DNA from: Fredinandcohnia onubensis
GTDB lineage: Bacteria > Bacillota > Bacilli > Bacillales > Bacillaceae_L
DNA: 64,000 nt
Direction of reading: 5' to 3'
NCBI RefSeq assembly: GCF_002734215.1
Contig: NZ_NSEB01000002.1
Span: 186,001-250,000, forward strand
The notes under the pieces were generated by a model that saw only the letters and a program-made list of their open reading frames with translations, was not told where the DNA came from and did not search any database. This document shows positions 15,428 through 24,075 of this stretch, piece by piece. The position numbers were made by a program, and so were the translations under genes. Position 1 is the stretch's first letter, and each line of letters opens with the position of its first letter.

Positions 15428-16180
15428 TTAATTAATGTGTAGGAATTGTGGTACTTTTTCTTCAGTTAAAATGTTTCCAACGAAGAATGCTCCGAATTCG
15501 CCGTATCGAGCACTTACTTCGTCAAAGCGCATTTCATAGACAAGCTTCTTGAATTGAAGCACATCGTCTGAGAATAGGGTTACGCCCCATTCGTAATCAT
15601 CAAAGCCGACAGAGCCTGTGATGATTTGTTTTACGATTCCTGCATATTGGCGGCCAATCATACCGTGGCTGCGCATAAGCTCTTTGCGTTCTTCCATTGA
15701 AAGCATGTACCAGTTGTCATTGCCATCACGGCGCTTATCCATTGGATAGAAGCAAACATATTTGTTCTTCGGTAAGGTTGGGTATAAACGTCCGCGTACG
15801 TAAGGATTTTGGTATGGATCCTCATTGCTTTCGCCTGCTACATAGTTACTTAATTCAACAACAGAAACATACGAATATGTAGGAATTGTGTATTCAGCAA
15901 GCTTTGTTTTATTGAATTCATTTTCGATTTCATTTAATTCTTCCATTGTTGGGCGAAGAATCATCATCATGAAATCAGCTTTTTGGCCGACAACTGTATA
16001 TAATGCATGGCTTCCTTGGTTCTCTGCTTGAGTTTTATTCCACTTTTCTACTAAACCAAGAAATTCATGAATTGCTGCTTGTCGCTCGTCACTAGAAAGG
16101 GTTTTCCAAGACGTCCAATCGATTGAACGAAAATCATGAAGGCAATACCAGCCATCAAGCGTTTGTGCTGCTTCAGCCAT
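15428..16180 (-). CDS. hemQ: Coproheme decarboxylase HemQ
   Basis: A 250-residue chlorite-dismutase-family protein that converts coproheme III to heme b with peroxide, the last step of the Gram-positive heme pathway. Tyr145 and Lys149 (FYPMDKRR) and the heme-ligand His172 (RSHGMIGR) match residues known in S. aureus and Listeria HemQ. The ATG at 16180 ([10 protein letters not shown]) lies eight bases after GGAGTG; an in-frame GTG at 16189 is inside the ribosome site. It is divergent from pta, as in B. subtilis (ywfI-pta). Confidence 0.93.
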   Translation of the reverse strand: MAEAAQTLDGWYCLHDFRSIDWTSWKTLSSDERQAAIHEFLGLVEKWNKTQAENQGSHALYTVVGQKADFMMMILRPTMEELNEIENEFNKTKLAEYTIPTYSYVSVVELSNYVAGESNEDPYQNPYVRGRLYPTLPKNKYVCFYPMDKRRDGNDNWYMLSMEERKELMRSHGMIGRQYAGIVKQIITGSVGFDDYEWGVTLFSDDVLQFKKLVYEMRFDEVSARYGEFGAFFVGNILTEEKVPQFLHIN

Positions 16181-16329
16181 TACAATCACTCCTTATTTTT
16201 TCACATGGTTATGTATTCAACACTACTATATCACAGTTTCCCCTATAGCAAAGTGATTAAACCTTAGGAGATTTTGTGAACAAAAGTGAGTGTGAGTAAT
16301 TTGTCAGGTTGTTGGGAAAATTGAAGATA

Positions 16330-16347
16330 GTGACATAATACTGTCAC
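16330..16347. promoter_or_regulatory. Inverted-repeat operator in the hemQ-pta gap
   Basis: GTGACATAATACTGTCAC has perfect GTGACA/TGTCAC arms with six bases between. It overlaps a possible -10 box (CATAAT) of pta and resembles sites of Crp/Fnr-type regulators (for example ArcR). The identity of the binder is inferred only by resemblance. Confidence 0.4.
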
Positions 16348-16476
16348 ATGATTTTTAAGGCTTTTTGGTTTTCAATTTGTGAAAAAAGCCGTATTCTAAT
16401 GGTTGGCAGTTTTTCAGGGCGATCGATGAGCCCGTCTTACATAAAATGCATTAATAACGTGCTAGGAGGAATAAGG

Positions 16477-17448
16477 GTGAGCGATTTATTTACTCAATTA
16501 AAAGAAAAGGTATCTGGGAAGGACATGAAAATTGTTTTTCCAGAAGGATTAGATGAGCGTATTTTAACAGCAGTAAGCCGTTTGGCAAGTGAAAAGGTGC
16601 TTGTACCAATCGTAGTTGGTGAAAAAGCAGCGGTTGAAAGCAAAGCGAAGGAACTTGGTGTTTCCCTTGAAGGCGTGGAAATCTACGATGCGAATTCATA
16701 CCCCGAGTTCGATCAGCTAGTCGCTTCATTTGTTGAACGACGTAAGGGCAAAGCAACCGAGGAGGACGCTCGTAAGATCCTTAAGGATGAAAACTACTTC
16801 GGAACTATGCTCGTGTATACCGGTAAAGCACACGGGCTTGTAAGTGGTGCAGCACATTCGACTGCAGACACGGTTCGCCCTGCCCTTCAAATCATTAAAA
16901 CCAAGCAAGGTGTGAAAAAGACGTCTGGTGTGTTTATCATGGTTCGTGACGATGAGAAGTATGTATTTGCCGATTGTGCGATTAATATTGCACCAGATAG
17001 CCAGGACTTAGCGGAGATCGCTATTGAGAGTGCTAATACTGCGGATATGTTCGATATTGAACCAAGAGTGGCATTGTTGAGCTTTTCAACAAAAGGTTCT
17101 GCCAAATCACCTGAAACAGAAAAGGTAGTAGAAGCTGTCAAAATTGCAAAGGAAATGAATCCTGCCTTAGTATTGGACGGAGAATTCCAATTTGATGCAG
17201 CATTTGTTCCATCTGTTGCAAAGAAAAAAGCACCGGATTCCATCATCAAGGGTGACGCGAATGTATTTGTTTTCCCGAGTCTTGAATCGGGTAATATTGG
17301 GTATAAAATCGCACAGCGACTAGGAAACTTTGAAGCGGTTGGTCCAATTTTACAGGGCTTAAATCAGCCAGTAAACGACCTATCACGCGGATGTAACTCT
17401 GAGGATGTTTATAAACTTGCTTTAATCACAGCAGCTCAAGCGTTGTAA
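16477..17448 (+). CDS. pta: Phosphate acetyltransferase
   Basis: A 323-residue enzyme that interconverts acetyl-CoA and acetyl phosphate in overflow metabolism with AckA. The length equals B. subtilis Pta. Family motifs are visible: KIVFPEGLDERIL, GLVSGAAHSTADTVRPALQI, LSFSTKGSA and DGEFQFDAA. The GTG at 16477 (SDLFTQLKEKV) is chosen because GGAGGA is suitably spaced; the longer frame from 16348 lacks a site. It is followed by a strong terminator. Confidence 0.95.
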   Translation: MSDLFTQLKEKVSGKDMKIVFPEGLDERILTAVSRLASEKVLVPIVVGEKAAVESKAKELGVSLEGVEIYDANSYPEFDQLVASFVERRKGKATEEDARKILKDENYFGTMLVYTGKAHGLVSGAAHSTADTVRPALQIIKTKQGVKKTSGVFIMVRDDEKYVFADCAINIAPDSQDLAEIAIESANTADMFDIEPRVALLSFSTKGSAKSPETEKVVEAVKIAKEMNPALVLDGEFQFDAAFVPSVAKKKAPDSIIKGDANVFVFPSLESGNIGYKIAQRLGNFEAVGPILQGLNQPVNDLSRGCNSEDVYKLALITAAQAL

Positions 17449-17452
17449 GAAT

Positions 17453-17485
17453 AATGGCCATGTCTTTAGGACATGGCCATTTTTT
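17453..17485 (+). terminator. Terminator of pta
   Basis: AATGGCCATGTC, five-base loop, GACATGGCCATT, then T-run. Confidence 0.93.
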
Positions 17486-17506
17486 ATGGGTGGGTGTATT
17501 TTTGCT

Positions 17507-17600
17507 AGTGGCAGTAAATTACGATTAGTGGCAGTAATTTCAAAATAGTGGCAGTAAATTAAGATTAACGGCAGTATTTCTGAAACAGTGGCAGTAAATC
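17507..17600. repeat. Five-copy 20-bp-period repeat AGTGGCAGTAAATT
   Basis: Copies begin at 17507, 17527, 17547, 17567 and 17587, an exact 20-base period. The core GGCAGTA is kept in all five and the linkers differ. The same motif and period recur at 41865-42015. The tract lies between the convergent genes pta and marR. Function unknown. Confidence 0.88.
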
Positions 17601-17628
17601 GTCAGCCACGCACTCTAATGACTAAATT

Positions 17629-18057
17629 TCAAATTTTCCAATCCATTTTTAATACTCTTTTAAGCAGCTCTACTTGTTCTTCCCCGATTTTTTCTAGGAT
17701 TTGCTTTTCAATTGTTGCTTTTAGTTCCTCATTTTTCTCATAGCATTCTTCACCAAGGGGTGTTAATTCGATTCGTTTTTCCTTTTTATTGTTTTCACCA
17801 TCCATTACGTTGACTAGCCCTTTTGCTTTTAAGTTTTTAATAAATTTATGAGTAGCTTGCCTCGTTATATCGACATTTTTAGAAACATTCGCAATCGTTG
17901 TTTGTCTTTTATAGATACGCGACATGATATACCATTCTGAATTTGAAATCGCGATGTCGCTAGTCTCGTTCCATAATTTTTCTGCAATCCCTCGAAGTTG
18001 ACCATGTCTCTCACTTAAGAGGTCGATTAAATCTAAATGTTGAAGTACAGGGTCCAT
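17629..18057 (-). CDS. MarR family transcriptional regulator
   Basis: A 142-residue winged-helix protein: helix-turn-helix TTIANVSKNVDITRQATHKF with wing residues MDGENNKKEKRIELTPLGEE. The ATG at 18057 (MDPVLQHLDL) follows GGGAGTGG; upstream in-frame starts lack a site. It is divergent from the CarD-like gene at 18239, and three copies of a GTCAAC-type palindrome lie in the shared promoter region overlapping both -35 boxes. Repression of itself and its neighbour is inferred. Confidence 0.87.
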   Translation of the reverse strand: MDPVLQHLDLIDLLSERHGQLRGIAEKLWNETSDIAISNSEWYIMSRIYKRQTTIANVSKNVDITRQATHKFIKNLKAKGLVNVMDGENNKKEKRIELTPLGEECYEKNEELKATIEKQILEKIGEEQVELLKRVLKMDWKI

Positions 18058-18088
18058 AAATTCCACTCCCGATTTTATAATCGCCATT

Positions 18089-18117
18089 ACTATACAAAAA
18101 TTAATAGATACTGTCAA
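18089..18117 (-). promoter_or_regulatory. Promoter of the MarR gene
   Basis: On the minus strand, TTGACA (18117-18112), 17-base spacer, TATAGT (18094-18089). Its -35 box lies inside the first MarR-type palindrome. Confidence 0.7.
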
Positions 18118-18213
18118 CTAAGTTGACGAAATTAGACTGAGGGTTTATTTTGTCAACCAAGTTGATATTTTTTTAATTTTGGTGTATGATTAAATAAAGT
18201 CAACTAAGTTGAC
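18113..18213. promoter_or_regulatory. Three MarR-type palindromic operators
   Basis: GTCAACTAAGTTGAC at 18113-18127 and 18199-18213, and GTCAACCAAGTTGAT at 18152-18166. The first overlaps the -35 box of the MarR promoter, the second the -35 box of the CarD-like gene, and the third covers that gene's expected transcription start. The placement fits repression of both genes by the MarR protein. Confidence 0.75.
18162..18190 (+). promoter_or_regulatory. Promoter of the CarD-like gene
   Basis: TTGATA, 17-base spacer, TATGAT, with palindromic operators over the -35 box and just downstream of the -10 box. Confidence 0.7.
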
Positions 18214-18238
18214 AATCCATTGGATAGGAGCATGATAC

Positions 18239-18778
18239 ATGTTTAACATAGGTGATCTAGTGATTTATTCGAACGTGGGTATTTGCCAAATAGATGATAT
18301 ATGTGAAAAAACATATGGTGGTATGACTCGGACTTATTATATAATGCACCCAATTGAAGATAACTCGTTGATAATCCAAAACCCAGTGGATAATGACCGG
18401 ATTTTAATGCAAGGAATCATTGAAAAAAGTGAATCAGAGGAACTCTTAGAATCCTTTAAGCTACCAGGAATTCAGTGGATTGATAATAGTTCGGAACGTC
18501 AAAAGGCTTATTCTGGGATCGCTTCGTCTGGAGATAGACAAGAAATTTCAAGAGTACTTAATACATTGCTATGTAAAAAGCATGAACTCGAAATGAACGA
18601 TAAAAAATTGTCGGAACATGACCGCCGACTACTTCTTTATATTCAAAAAATATTATTTAAAGAATTCGCCATTACGTTAGATACAACAGTTGAGGCCGTA
18701 ACGAAAAAAATCAATCAAATGATTGCCTTTAAAATGAATAAAACCTCACGACATGAGGTAGCTAAATACGTAAATTAA
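18239..18778 (+). CDS. CarD/CdnL-TRCF-domain regulator
   Basis: A 179-residue protein. The first 70 residues form a CarD-type RNA-polymerase-interacting fold (MFNIGDLVIYSNVGICQIDD, then YYIMHPIEDNSLIIQNPVDN), also present in Mfd. The C-terminal half is helical with LSEHDRRLLLYIQKIL, matching the CdnL helical domain. Such proteins bind RNA polymerase at promoters and alter open-complex stability. AGGAG precedes the ATG. It is divergent from, and apparently controlled by, the MarR gene. The regulated targets cannot be read here. Confidence 0.82.
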   Translation: MFNIGDLVIYSNVGICQIDDICEKTYGGMTRTYYIMHPIEDNSLIIQNPVDNDRILMQGIIEKSESEELLESFKLPGIQWIDNSSERQKAYSGIASSGDRQEISRVLNTLLCKKHELEMNDKKLSEHDRRLLLYIQKILFKEFAITLDTTVEAVTKKINQMIAFKMNKTSRHEVAKYVN

Positions 18779-18800
18779 GGGTAAAATAGGACGGTATAGG

Positions 18801-18823
18801 AACCAGGCATAGCCTGGTTTTTT
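18801..18823 (+). terminator. Terminator of the CarD-like gene
   Basis: AACCAGGC, three-base loop, GCCTGGTT, then T-run. Confidence 0.85.
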
Positions 18824-18866
18824 GGGGTTTATTTCTTTTAATGCCCTCATCGTTAATCTAGTATTT

Positions 18867-19066
18867 TAACTTTATTCATTCAGTAGTCTCCTACTTCTAT
18901 AAGTGTGGGGATGAATGCAAACAGAGTATACAATTCAGTCGGCGTTCAAACTCTGACTGAATAAAGTTAAAGCCTCCGGCGGATGCCACAGATTTTCAAT
19001 GGAAACTTTTCGAGCAAGCTCGAAAAAATCTGGGCGCAAATACGCCATGGCGCATTTGATATTATA
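18867..19066 (+). repeat. Structured leader element, copy A (upstream of lipL)
   Basis: Two parts. First, a long inverted repeat TAACTTTATTCATTCAG (18867-18883) and CTGACTGAATAAAGTTA (18953-18969), one mismatch. The right arm can instead pair with ATTCAGTC (18933-18940) through GACTGAAT, so two folds exclude each other. Second, a conserved core from GCCTCCGGCGGATGCC (18972) with hairpins TTTTCGAGC/GCTCGAAAA inside AGATTTT/AAAATCT and AAATACGCC/GGCGCATTT. It ends four bases before the lipL ribosome site. A second copy lies before speB (37728-37918). Confidence 0.8.
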
Positions 19067-19078
19067 GGAGTATGCCAT

Positions 19079-19906
19079 ATGACCGAAAGTCTTTTATATC
19101 AGCCTAGTTGGCGGATTATTGATCAATCTAGTCTAGGCTATCAATTTGATGCATTACAATCGTTTGCGATAGATGACACTCTTTGTGCGTTTGTGGGTAA
19201 AGGGGAATCACCAGCTACAGCACGGACCTGGGTTCATCATCAAACCATCGTTCTTGGTATTCAGGATACAAAATTGCCTTTTTTGGATGAAGGGGTTAAG
19301 TTCCTTGAATCATTGGGCTACCGCGCGATTGTCAGGAATTCAGGGGGACTAGCAGTGGTATTAGATGAGGGAGTGTTGAACATTTCACTCATTTTTCCTG
19401 AGACTGAAAAAGGGATTGATATCAACCGCGGCTATGATACAATGCTTGAACTCATTCGAAAAATGCTTGAGGGCTACGAAGTCGATATCGTTGCACGAGA
19501 AATCGTTGGTTCGTATTGCCCAGGAAGCTATGATTTAAGTATAGATGGGAAAAAGTTTGCGGGGATATCTCAGCGCCGCTTGCGTAATGGAGTGGCTGTG
19601 CAAATTTATTTAGGTGTGACTGGAAGTGGGTCAGAACGAGCAGACATCATTCGTCGATTTTATGATATAGGCCTGCAAGGTGCGGAGACGAAATTTGTTT
19701 ACCCAGATGTAAAGCCTGAAACAATGGCTTCCTTGGCGGAGTTAGTTGACCCAAACCTTACAGTACAAACTGTTATGCTATTGCTGCTTCAAACACTAAA
19801 AAAAGAAAGTGAGCACATTTTCGCGTCACAACTAACGGGGGAAGAAATGCCGTTATTTGAGCAAAATTATGTGCGTGTGCTTGATCGGAACGAAAAAGCA
19901 TTATAG
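19079..19906 (+). CDS. lipL: Octanoyl-[GcvH]:protein N-octanoyltransferase LipL
   Basis: A 275-residue BPL/LPL-fold amidotransferase that moves octanoyl from GcvH to E2 subunits in lipoate assembly. The catalytic Cys is Cys147 in [10 protein letters not shown] and the conserved Lys lies in [12 protein letters not shown]. The ATG at 19079 ([10 protein letters not shown]) follows TAGGAG; an in-frame start at 18983 would add 32 residues translated from the upstream repeat element, which also fuses in frame to speB, so it is rejected. The position after pta matches B. subtilis ywfL. Confidence 0.9.
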   Translation: MTESLLYQPSWRIIDQSSLGYQFDALQSFAIDDTLCAFVGKGESPATARTWVHHQTIVLGIQDTKLPFLDEGVKFLESLGYRAIVRNSGGLAVVLDEGVLNISLIFPETEKGIDINRGYDTMLELIRKMLEGYEVDIVAREIVGSYCPGSYDLSIDGKKFAGISQRRLRNGVAVQIYLGVTGSGSERADIIRRFYDIGLQGAETKFVYPDVKPETMASLAELVDPNLTVQTVMLLLLQTLKKESEHIFASQLTGEEMPLFEQNYVRVLDRNEKAL

Positions 19907-19916
19907 GACCAGGGGT

Positions 19917-19951
19917 AGGACCAGGGGGACGGTTCTCCTGGTCCTTTTTTG
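19917..19951 (+). terminator. Terminator of lipL
   Basis: AGGACCAGG, 11-base loop, CCTGGTCCT, then T-run. A partial duplicate of the left arm (AGGACCAGG) lies immediately upstream at 19905. Confidence 0.85.
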
Positions 19952-20047
19952 TCGATAAGTGTAGGTGTGCGCGTTCAATTGCGTTTCACCATAATTTTTT
20001 AGCCACAAAACATTTTCACTATTAAAATATTTTTTATAATAAAAATA

Positions 20048-20076
20048 TTGAAATTTGTTTTTGGGCGTGATATGAT
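20048..20076 (+). promoter_or_regulatory. Promoter of the SAM-riboswitch operon
   Basis: TTGAAA, 17-base spacer, TATGAT, ending 40 bases before the riboswitch. The riboswitch, its terminator and this promoter account for the 19952-20431 gap. Confidence 0.6.
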
Positions 20077-20116
20077 TCTCGTCAAGTAAGATAATCGAAT
20101 ATGATTGCTGTATTTT

Positions 20117-20272
20117 CTCTTATCAAGAGTAGGCGGAGGGATTTGGCCCTATGACGCCCAGCAACCGACCGTAATACCATTGTGAGATGGGGCGATTTTT
20201 TTTCGCCGGGTATAACCCGTAAGGCACGGTGCTAATTCCAACAGAAGGATTTTTCTTTCTGGTAGATAAGAG
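20117..20272 (+). promoter_or_regulatory. SAM-I (S-box) riboswitch aptamer
   Basis: P1 is CTCTTATC (20117-20124) pairing with GATAAGAG (20265-20272). Between them lie the S-box signatures AAGAG, GGAGGGA, GGCCCTATGA, GCCCAGCAACC and the GGCACGGTGCTAATTCC block. S-boxes bind S-adenosylmethionine and switch off transcription of sulfur/methionine genes. AAGAGG at the 3' side of P1 can pair with CCTCTT of the terminator as an antiterminator. Confidence 0.95.
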
Positions 20273-20295
20273 GTGCGAAGACTTTTGTATGCTTC

Positions 20296-20330
20296 AAGCC
20301 TCTTTCTGATGAGAAAGAGGCTTTTATTTT
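20296..20330 (+). terminator. Riboswitch-controlled terminator
   Basis: AAGCCTCTTTCT, four-base loop, AGAAAGAGGCTT, then TTATTTTT. Formed when SAM stabilises P1. Confidence 0.92.
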
Positions 20331-20431
20331 TGTTAAAAATGGCCTCATTAAAACAGGAGAGTGATGGCTTTTAATCCGTAAAAGTAGATTTTAAAAATAG
20401 AATTACAAACACAAAAAAGGGGAGAAAAACA

Positions 20432-21508
20432 ATGAAATTAACAAAATTATTATTCACAGCGTTACTAATTATCGCAGTATTGGTTGGTTGCCAACCAAAA
20501 GTAGCAGAGGAAACGACGAAAACAGATAGTACAGAAGTAAAAAACTCTGATCATCCATTAGCAAACAAAAAAATCGCTTTAATTATGCAACAAAACTTAG
20601 GAACTTTTTCTGCTCAATATATTGAAGGCGTTGAAGAGCAAGTGAAAAAATTCGCGGGTGAAACAACTGTTTTTACATCTGAGGGAGACCTAGCAAAAAT
20701 GGCGTCAAACGTCGATGCAGCGGTAAACCAAGGCTTTGATGCCATTTTAGTTGACCATGGGACAAAAGAAGCCCTACAAAGCTCTATACAAAAAGCAGTT
20801 GAAAAAGGTATTCCAGTTGTAGTGTTTGATGCGGAAGTAGAAGTTGATGGAGTTACTGTTCTTGAACAAGGCGACCAGCAAATGGCGCAAATGACACTAG
20901 AGAAATTAGCGGAAGATGCTGGCGGTGAAGCAAATATCGTGAAAATTTGGGTGGCTGGCTTTGCTCCAATGGAAAGACGCCAAATCGCCTATCAAGAGTT
21001 TCTTGACAACAATACTGGCATAAAGGAAATCGCAACATTTGGTGCAGCAACTGCTAACACTGCACTTGATACACAAGCACAGATGGAAGCTCTATTAAAG
21101 CAATATCCAGAAGAAGGCCAAATTACAGCAGTGTGGGCAGCGTGGGATGAATTTGCAAAAGGTGCTGTTCGTGCAATTGAACAAGCAGGCCGTACAGATA
21201 TTAAAGTGTATGGAATTGACATGAGTGATGAAGATTTACAAATGATTCAGGCAGAAAACAGCCCATGGGTTGCATCTGCAGCGGTTGATCCAAAAGATAT
21301 CGGACGTATTCAAGTTCGTTTTGCCTACCAAAAACTAAATGGTGATGAAACACCAGAACGAGTAAAACTAGAGCCCGTTTTTGTAACAAAGGATGCACTG
21401 CCTGAAGAAAAAATTACAACTGCAGAGCTTGACCAATACATTGAGGGCTGGGGTAAAAGCGAGCAAGGTTACACAGATGAGTTGAAAAAGCTTGAAGCTG
21501 GAGAGTAA
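20432..21508 (+). CDS. Sugar-type ABC transporter substrate-binding lipoprotein (SAM-riboswitch regulated)
   Basis: A 358-residue periplasmic-binding-protein of the ribose/galactose class (ALIMQQNLGTFSAQYIEGVE, then GFDAILVDHGTKEAL and IKVYGIDMSDEDLQ). It has a lipoprotein signal with lipobox LVGC near residue 20. It is the first gene after the S-box and is followed by an RbsA-type ATPase and RbsC-type permease. A sugar carrying sulfur, such as methylthioribose, would explain both the family and the SAM control; this substrate is inferred. Confidence 0.88.
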   Translation: MKLTKLLFTALLIIAVLVGCQPKVAEETTKTDSTEVKNSDHPLANKKIALIMQQNLGTFSAQYIEGVEEQVKKFAGETTVFTSEGDLAKMASNVDAAVNQGFDAILVDHGTKEALQSSIQKAVEKGIPVVVFDAEVEVDGVTVLEQGDQQMAQMTLEKLAEDAGGEANIVKIWVAGFAPMERRQIAYQEFLDNNTGIKEIATFGAATANTALDTQAQMEALLKQYPEEGQITAVWAAWDEFAKGAVRAIEQAGRTDIKVYGIDMSDEDLQMIQAENSPWVASAAVDPKDIGRIQVRFAYQKLNGDETPERVKLEPVFVTKDALPEEKITTAELDQYIEGWGKSEQGYTDELKKLEAGE

Positions 21509-21551
21509 AAAAGAGGGCCTCCTGAGGTCCTCTGTAAAGGAGGATATGTAG

Positions 21552-23084
21552 ATGCCTTTACTCGAAATGAAGGAAATTACAAAAAGTTTTGGTAACGTGA
21601 TTGCACTAGAGAATGCTTCTTTTGAGCTACAAAGGGGCGAGGTTCACGCGTTGCTAGGGGCAAATGGTGCTGGAAAAAGCACGCTGATGAAAATTCTATC
21701 AGGAGCGTATGAGCTAGATACAGGGGTGATTACTCTTGAAGACAAAACAATTGAGATTCGTTCTCCGAAGGATGCAAAATCAACTGGCATTCACATTGTC
21801 TATCAAGAGGTCGACACGGCGATTGTACCGCAGTTAACAGTTGCTGAAAATATTTTACTCGATACCTTTTCAACTGAAAAAAGCTTGTTCATCAATAAAA
21901 GAAAGCTTCATGAAAAAGCAGCCTCGATTCTAAAGCTCTTGAATGTCACGGATATACCCATGACAAAACAGGCATTAGAGTTATCGCTTGCTGAAAAGCA
22001 GTTGGTGTTGATCGCGAGAGCCCTCGCACATGAAGCGAAGGTTATCATTTTTGACGAGCCAACTGCACCATTATCGATTGAGGAAACAAAGTACCTTTTC
22101 GATATTGTAAAAACACTGAAGGAAAAAGGAGTCGGTTGTGTTTTTATCTCGCACCGATTGCCAGAGGTGTTTGAAATCTGCGACAGGTTAACGATTATGC
22201 GTGATGGCAGGACGATTACCACTTTTTCAACAAAAGAGGTGACTCCAAAAACGGTTGTTGAAACGATGCTTGGAAGTACCTATACAGAACAAACTTCGAA
22301 ACGAAAGGCCGTGAAGGGAGATCTTCTTTTAGAGGTAAACGGGCTTGATGATGGGGAAAAGCTTACCGATGTTTCGTTTACGGTTTCTGAAGGGGAAATC
22401 GTTGGGGTTGTTGGGTTAGTTGGCGCTGGAAAAACAGAGCTTGCGAAAACATTGTTTGGCCTTCGTCCTTACGAACAGGGTGATGTGATCGTGAAGGGAA
22501 AATCGCATCATTTTACTCATTCACAACAAGCAATTGAGGCGGGTTTTGCGCTTATTTCAGAGGAGCGCCGTAAGGAAGGATTGTTTATTCATGAGTCCAT
22601 CTCTACGAATCTATCCTTTGCCAATCTGAAAAAATTCTCACCGTATTTAGTTATGAACCGGAAGGCTGAAAAAAGCTATGCAAGCTCCATTATTGAATTG
22701 CTGGGAATTAAAACAAACGATACGGAAACTCTGGCTGAGCATTTAAGTGGAGGAAACCAGCAAAAGGTTGCGATAGGAAAATGGGTTTCTCGGAATGCGG
22801 GCCTCTATTTGTTTGATGAGCCGACAAAAGGGGTTGATGTAGGTGCGAAGCAGGATATTTTCAAGCTTATTTATTCCCTCGCCGATGAGGGGAAAGGGAT
22901 TCTTTATTTTTCTTCTGAAATGGATGAGATTATAAGAATTTCAGACCGGATTCTTGTCATGTATGACGGAGAAATCGTAAAGGAACTTTCAGGAGAAGAG
23001 GCAACACAGGATCAAATCCTTTTGTATGCTAGTGGTGGAAAGGATGACGTACATGAAAGGGAATATCATCAGCTTCCTGTTTAA
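21552..23084 (+). CDS. Sugar ABC transporter ATPase with two ATP-binding domains (RbsA/MglA type)
   Basis: A 510-residue protein with two ABC domains. Domain 1 has Walker A GANGAGKST near residue 36, a degenerate signature LSLAEKQ and Walker B VIIFDEPTA. Domain 2 has a degenerate Walker A GLVGAGKTE, signature LSGGNQQK and Walker B YLFDEPTKGVD. This layout is typical of monosaccharide importers. It energises the permease that follows, with which its 3' end overlaps by 32 bases. AAAGGAGG precedes the ATG. Confidence 0.93.
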   Translation: MPLLEMKEITKSFGNVIALENASFELQRGEVHALLGANGAGKSTLMKILSGAYELDTGVITLEDKTIEIRSPKDAKSTGIHIVYQEVDTAIVPQLTVAENILLDTFSTEKSLFINKRKLHEKAASILKLLNVTDIPMTKQALELSLAEKQLVLIARALAHEAKVIIFDEPTAPLSIEETKYLFDIVKTLKEKGVGCVFISHRLPEVFEICDRLTIMRDGRTITTFSTKEVTPKTVVETMLGSTYTEQTSKRKAVKGDLLLEVNGLDDGEKLTDVSFTVSEGEIVGVVGLVGAGKTELAKTLFGLRPYEQGDVIVKGKSHHFTHSQQAIEAGFALISEERRKEGLFIHESISTNLSFANLKKFSPYLVMNRKAEKSYASSIIELLGIKTNDTETLAEHLSGGNQQKVAIGKWVSRNAGLYLFDEPTKGVDVGAKQDIFKLIYSLADEGKGILYFSSEMDEIIRISDRILVMYDGEIVKELSGEEATQDQILLYASGGKDDVHEREYHQLPV

Positions 23085-24075
23085 ATACGGGGCAATTTTA
23101 TTAATGGGCTTTATCTTAATCTATTTTAGTACTGTGAACAGTGCATTTTTTTCATATGGAAATCTATCAGATATTTTACGATCTATCTCAATTGTAACAC
23201 TTCTTGCGTTAGGGGTTACATTTACGCTTGTTGTTGACGGATTTGACTTATCAGTAGGGTCAACGATGTCATTGTCAGTCGTGATTACGGCGTCCTTGAT
23301 GGTGTGGTATGAGTTACCGCTATGGGTGGTACTGCTTTTACCGCTATTAGTTGGGGTTGCGGTTGGTCTTGTAAACACGTTTTTGATTGTAAAAATAGGG
23401 ATACCGGATTTACTCGCGACACTCGGAATGATGTATATCGTATCAGGTCTTCATCGGACCTATACGGAAGGGTATTCCATCTACAACCATATGCCATTGA
23501 CGAGTGGCGGGACTGCGCCTGGTGAGTTCAGCCAAGCATTTTTATGGATTGGGCAAGGGAAGATGCTTGGATTACCGGTTCCGGTCTGGATTATGCTCGT
23601 TTTCGTGCTTCTTGCTTATGTGATTCTTAACCATACAAGATGGGGCCGAATTTTATATATGACAGGTGGAAATGCAGAAGCTGCTAGATTGTCAGGTATT
23701 AACACAAACAAGGTAAAGTTGATTGCTTATACCGTTTCTGGTGTGTTTGCGTCAATGGCGGGAATTTTGTTTACAGCGCGTGTCGGTTCGGGACAAATTG
23801 ATTCTGGCGCTTCGTTGTTAATGGAATCTGTTGCTGCGGTGTTTGTTGGATTTTCCGTGCTTGGTGCTGGAAAACCAAATGCACTTGGAACCTTTTTTGG
23901 AGCAGCGCTAATCGGTGTTCTTTTAAATGGACTAACCATGCTAAATCTACCATACTATGCATTTGAAATTGTAAAAGGTGGGGTGCTGGTCTTGGCACTT
24001 GCTGTGACCTACATCGGCGTTAAATATCGACCAAAGGTCATTCGTAAAAGGAGAGAGCAAAAAAATGCCGCTTAA
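23053..24075 (+). CDS. Sugar ABC transporter permease (RbsC type)
   Basis: A 340-residue permease with about ten membrane helices and the family motifs VDGFDLSVGSTMSLS, GIPDLLATLGMMYI and GGNAEAARLSGIN. The ATG at 23053 (MKGNIISF) is preferred, with GGAAAGG upstream; in-frame ATGs at 23044 and 23026 are possible. It overlaps the ATPase gene upstream and the VOC gene downstream, so the four genes form one tightly coupled operon under the S-box. Confidence 0.9.
   Translation: MKGNIISFLFKYGAILLMGFILIYFSTVNSAFFSYGNLSDILRSISIVTLLALGVTFTLVVDGFDLSVGSTMSLSVVITASLMVWYELPLWVVLLLPLLVGVAVGLVNTFLIVKIGIPDLLATLGMMYIVSGLHRTYTEGYSIYNHMPLTSGGTAPGEFSQAFLWIGQGKMLGLPVPVWIMLVFVLLAYVILNHTRWGRILYMTGGNAEAARLSGINTNKVKLIAYTVSGVFASMAGILFTARVGSGQIDSGASLLMESVAAVFVGFSVLGAGKPNALGTFFGAALIGVLLNGLTMLNLPYYAFEIVKGGVLVLALAVTYIGVKYRPKVIRKRREQKNAA

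Noticed and set aside
18983-19078. N-terminal extension of LipL starting MPQIF
   Set aside because: A closely related peptide precedes SpeB (37835-37936) because both frames run through copies of the same repeat element. Proper ribosome sites precede the internal ATGs at 19079 and 37937.
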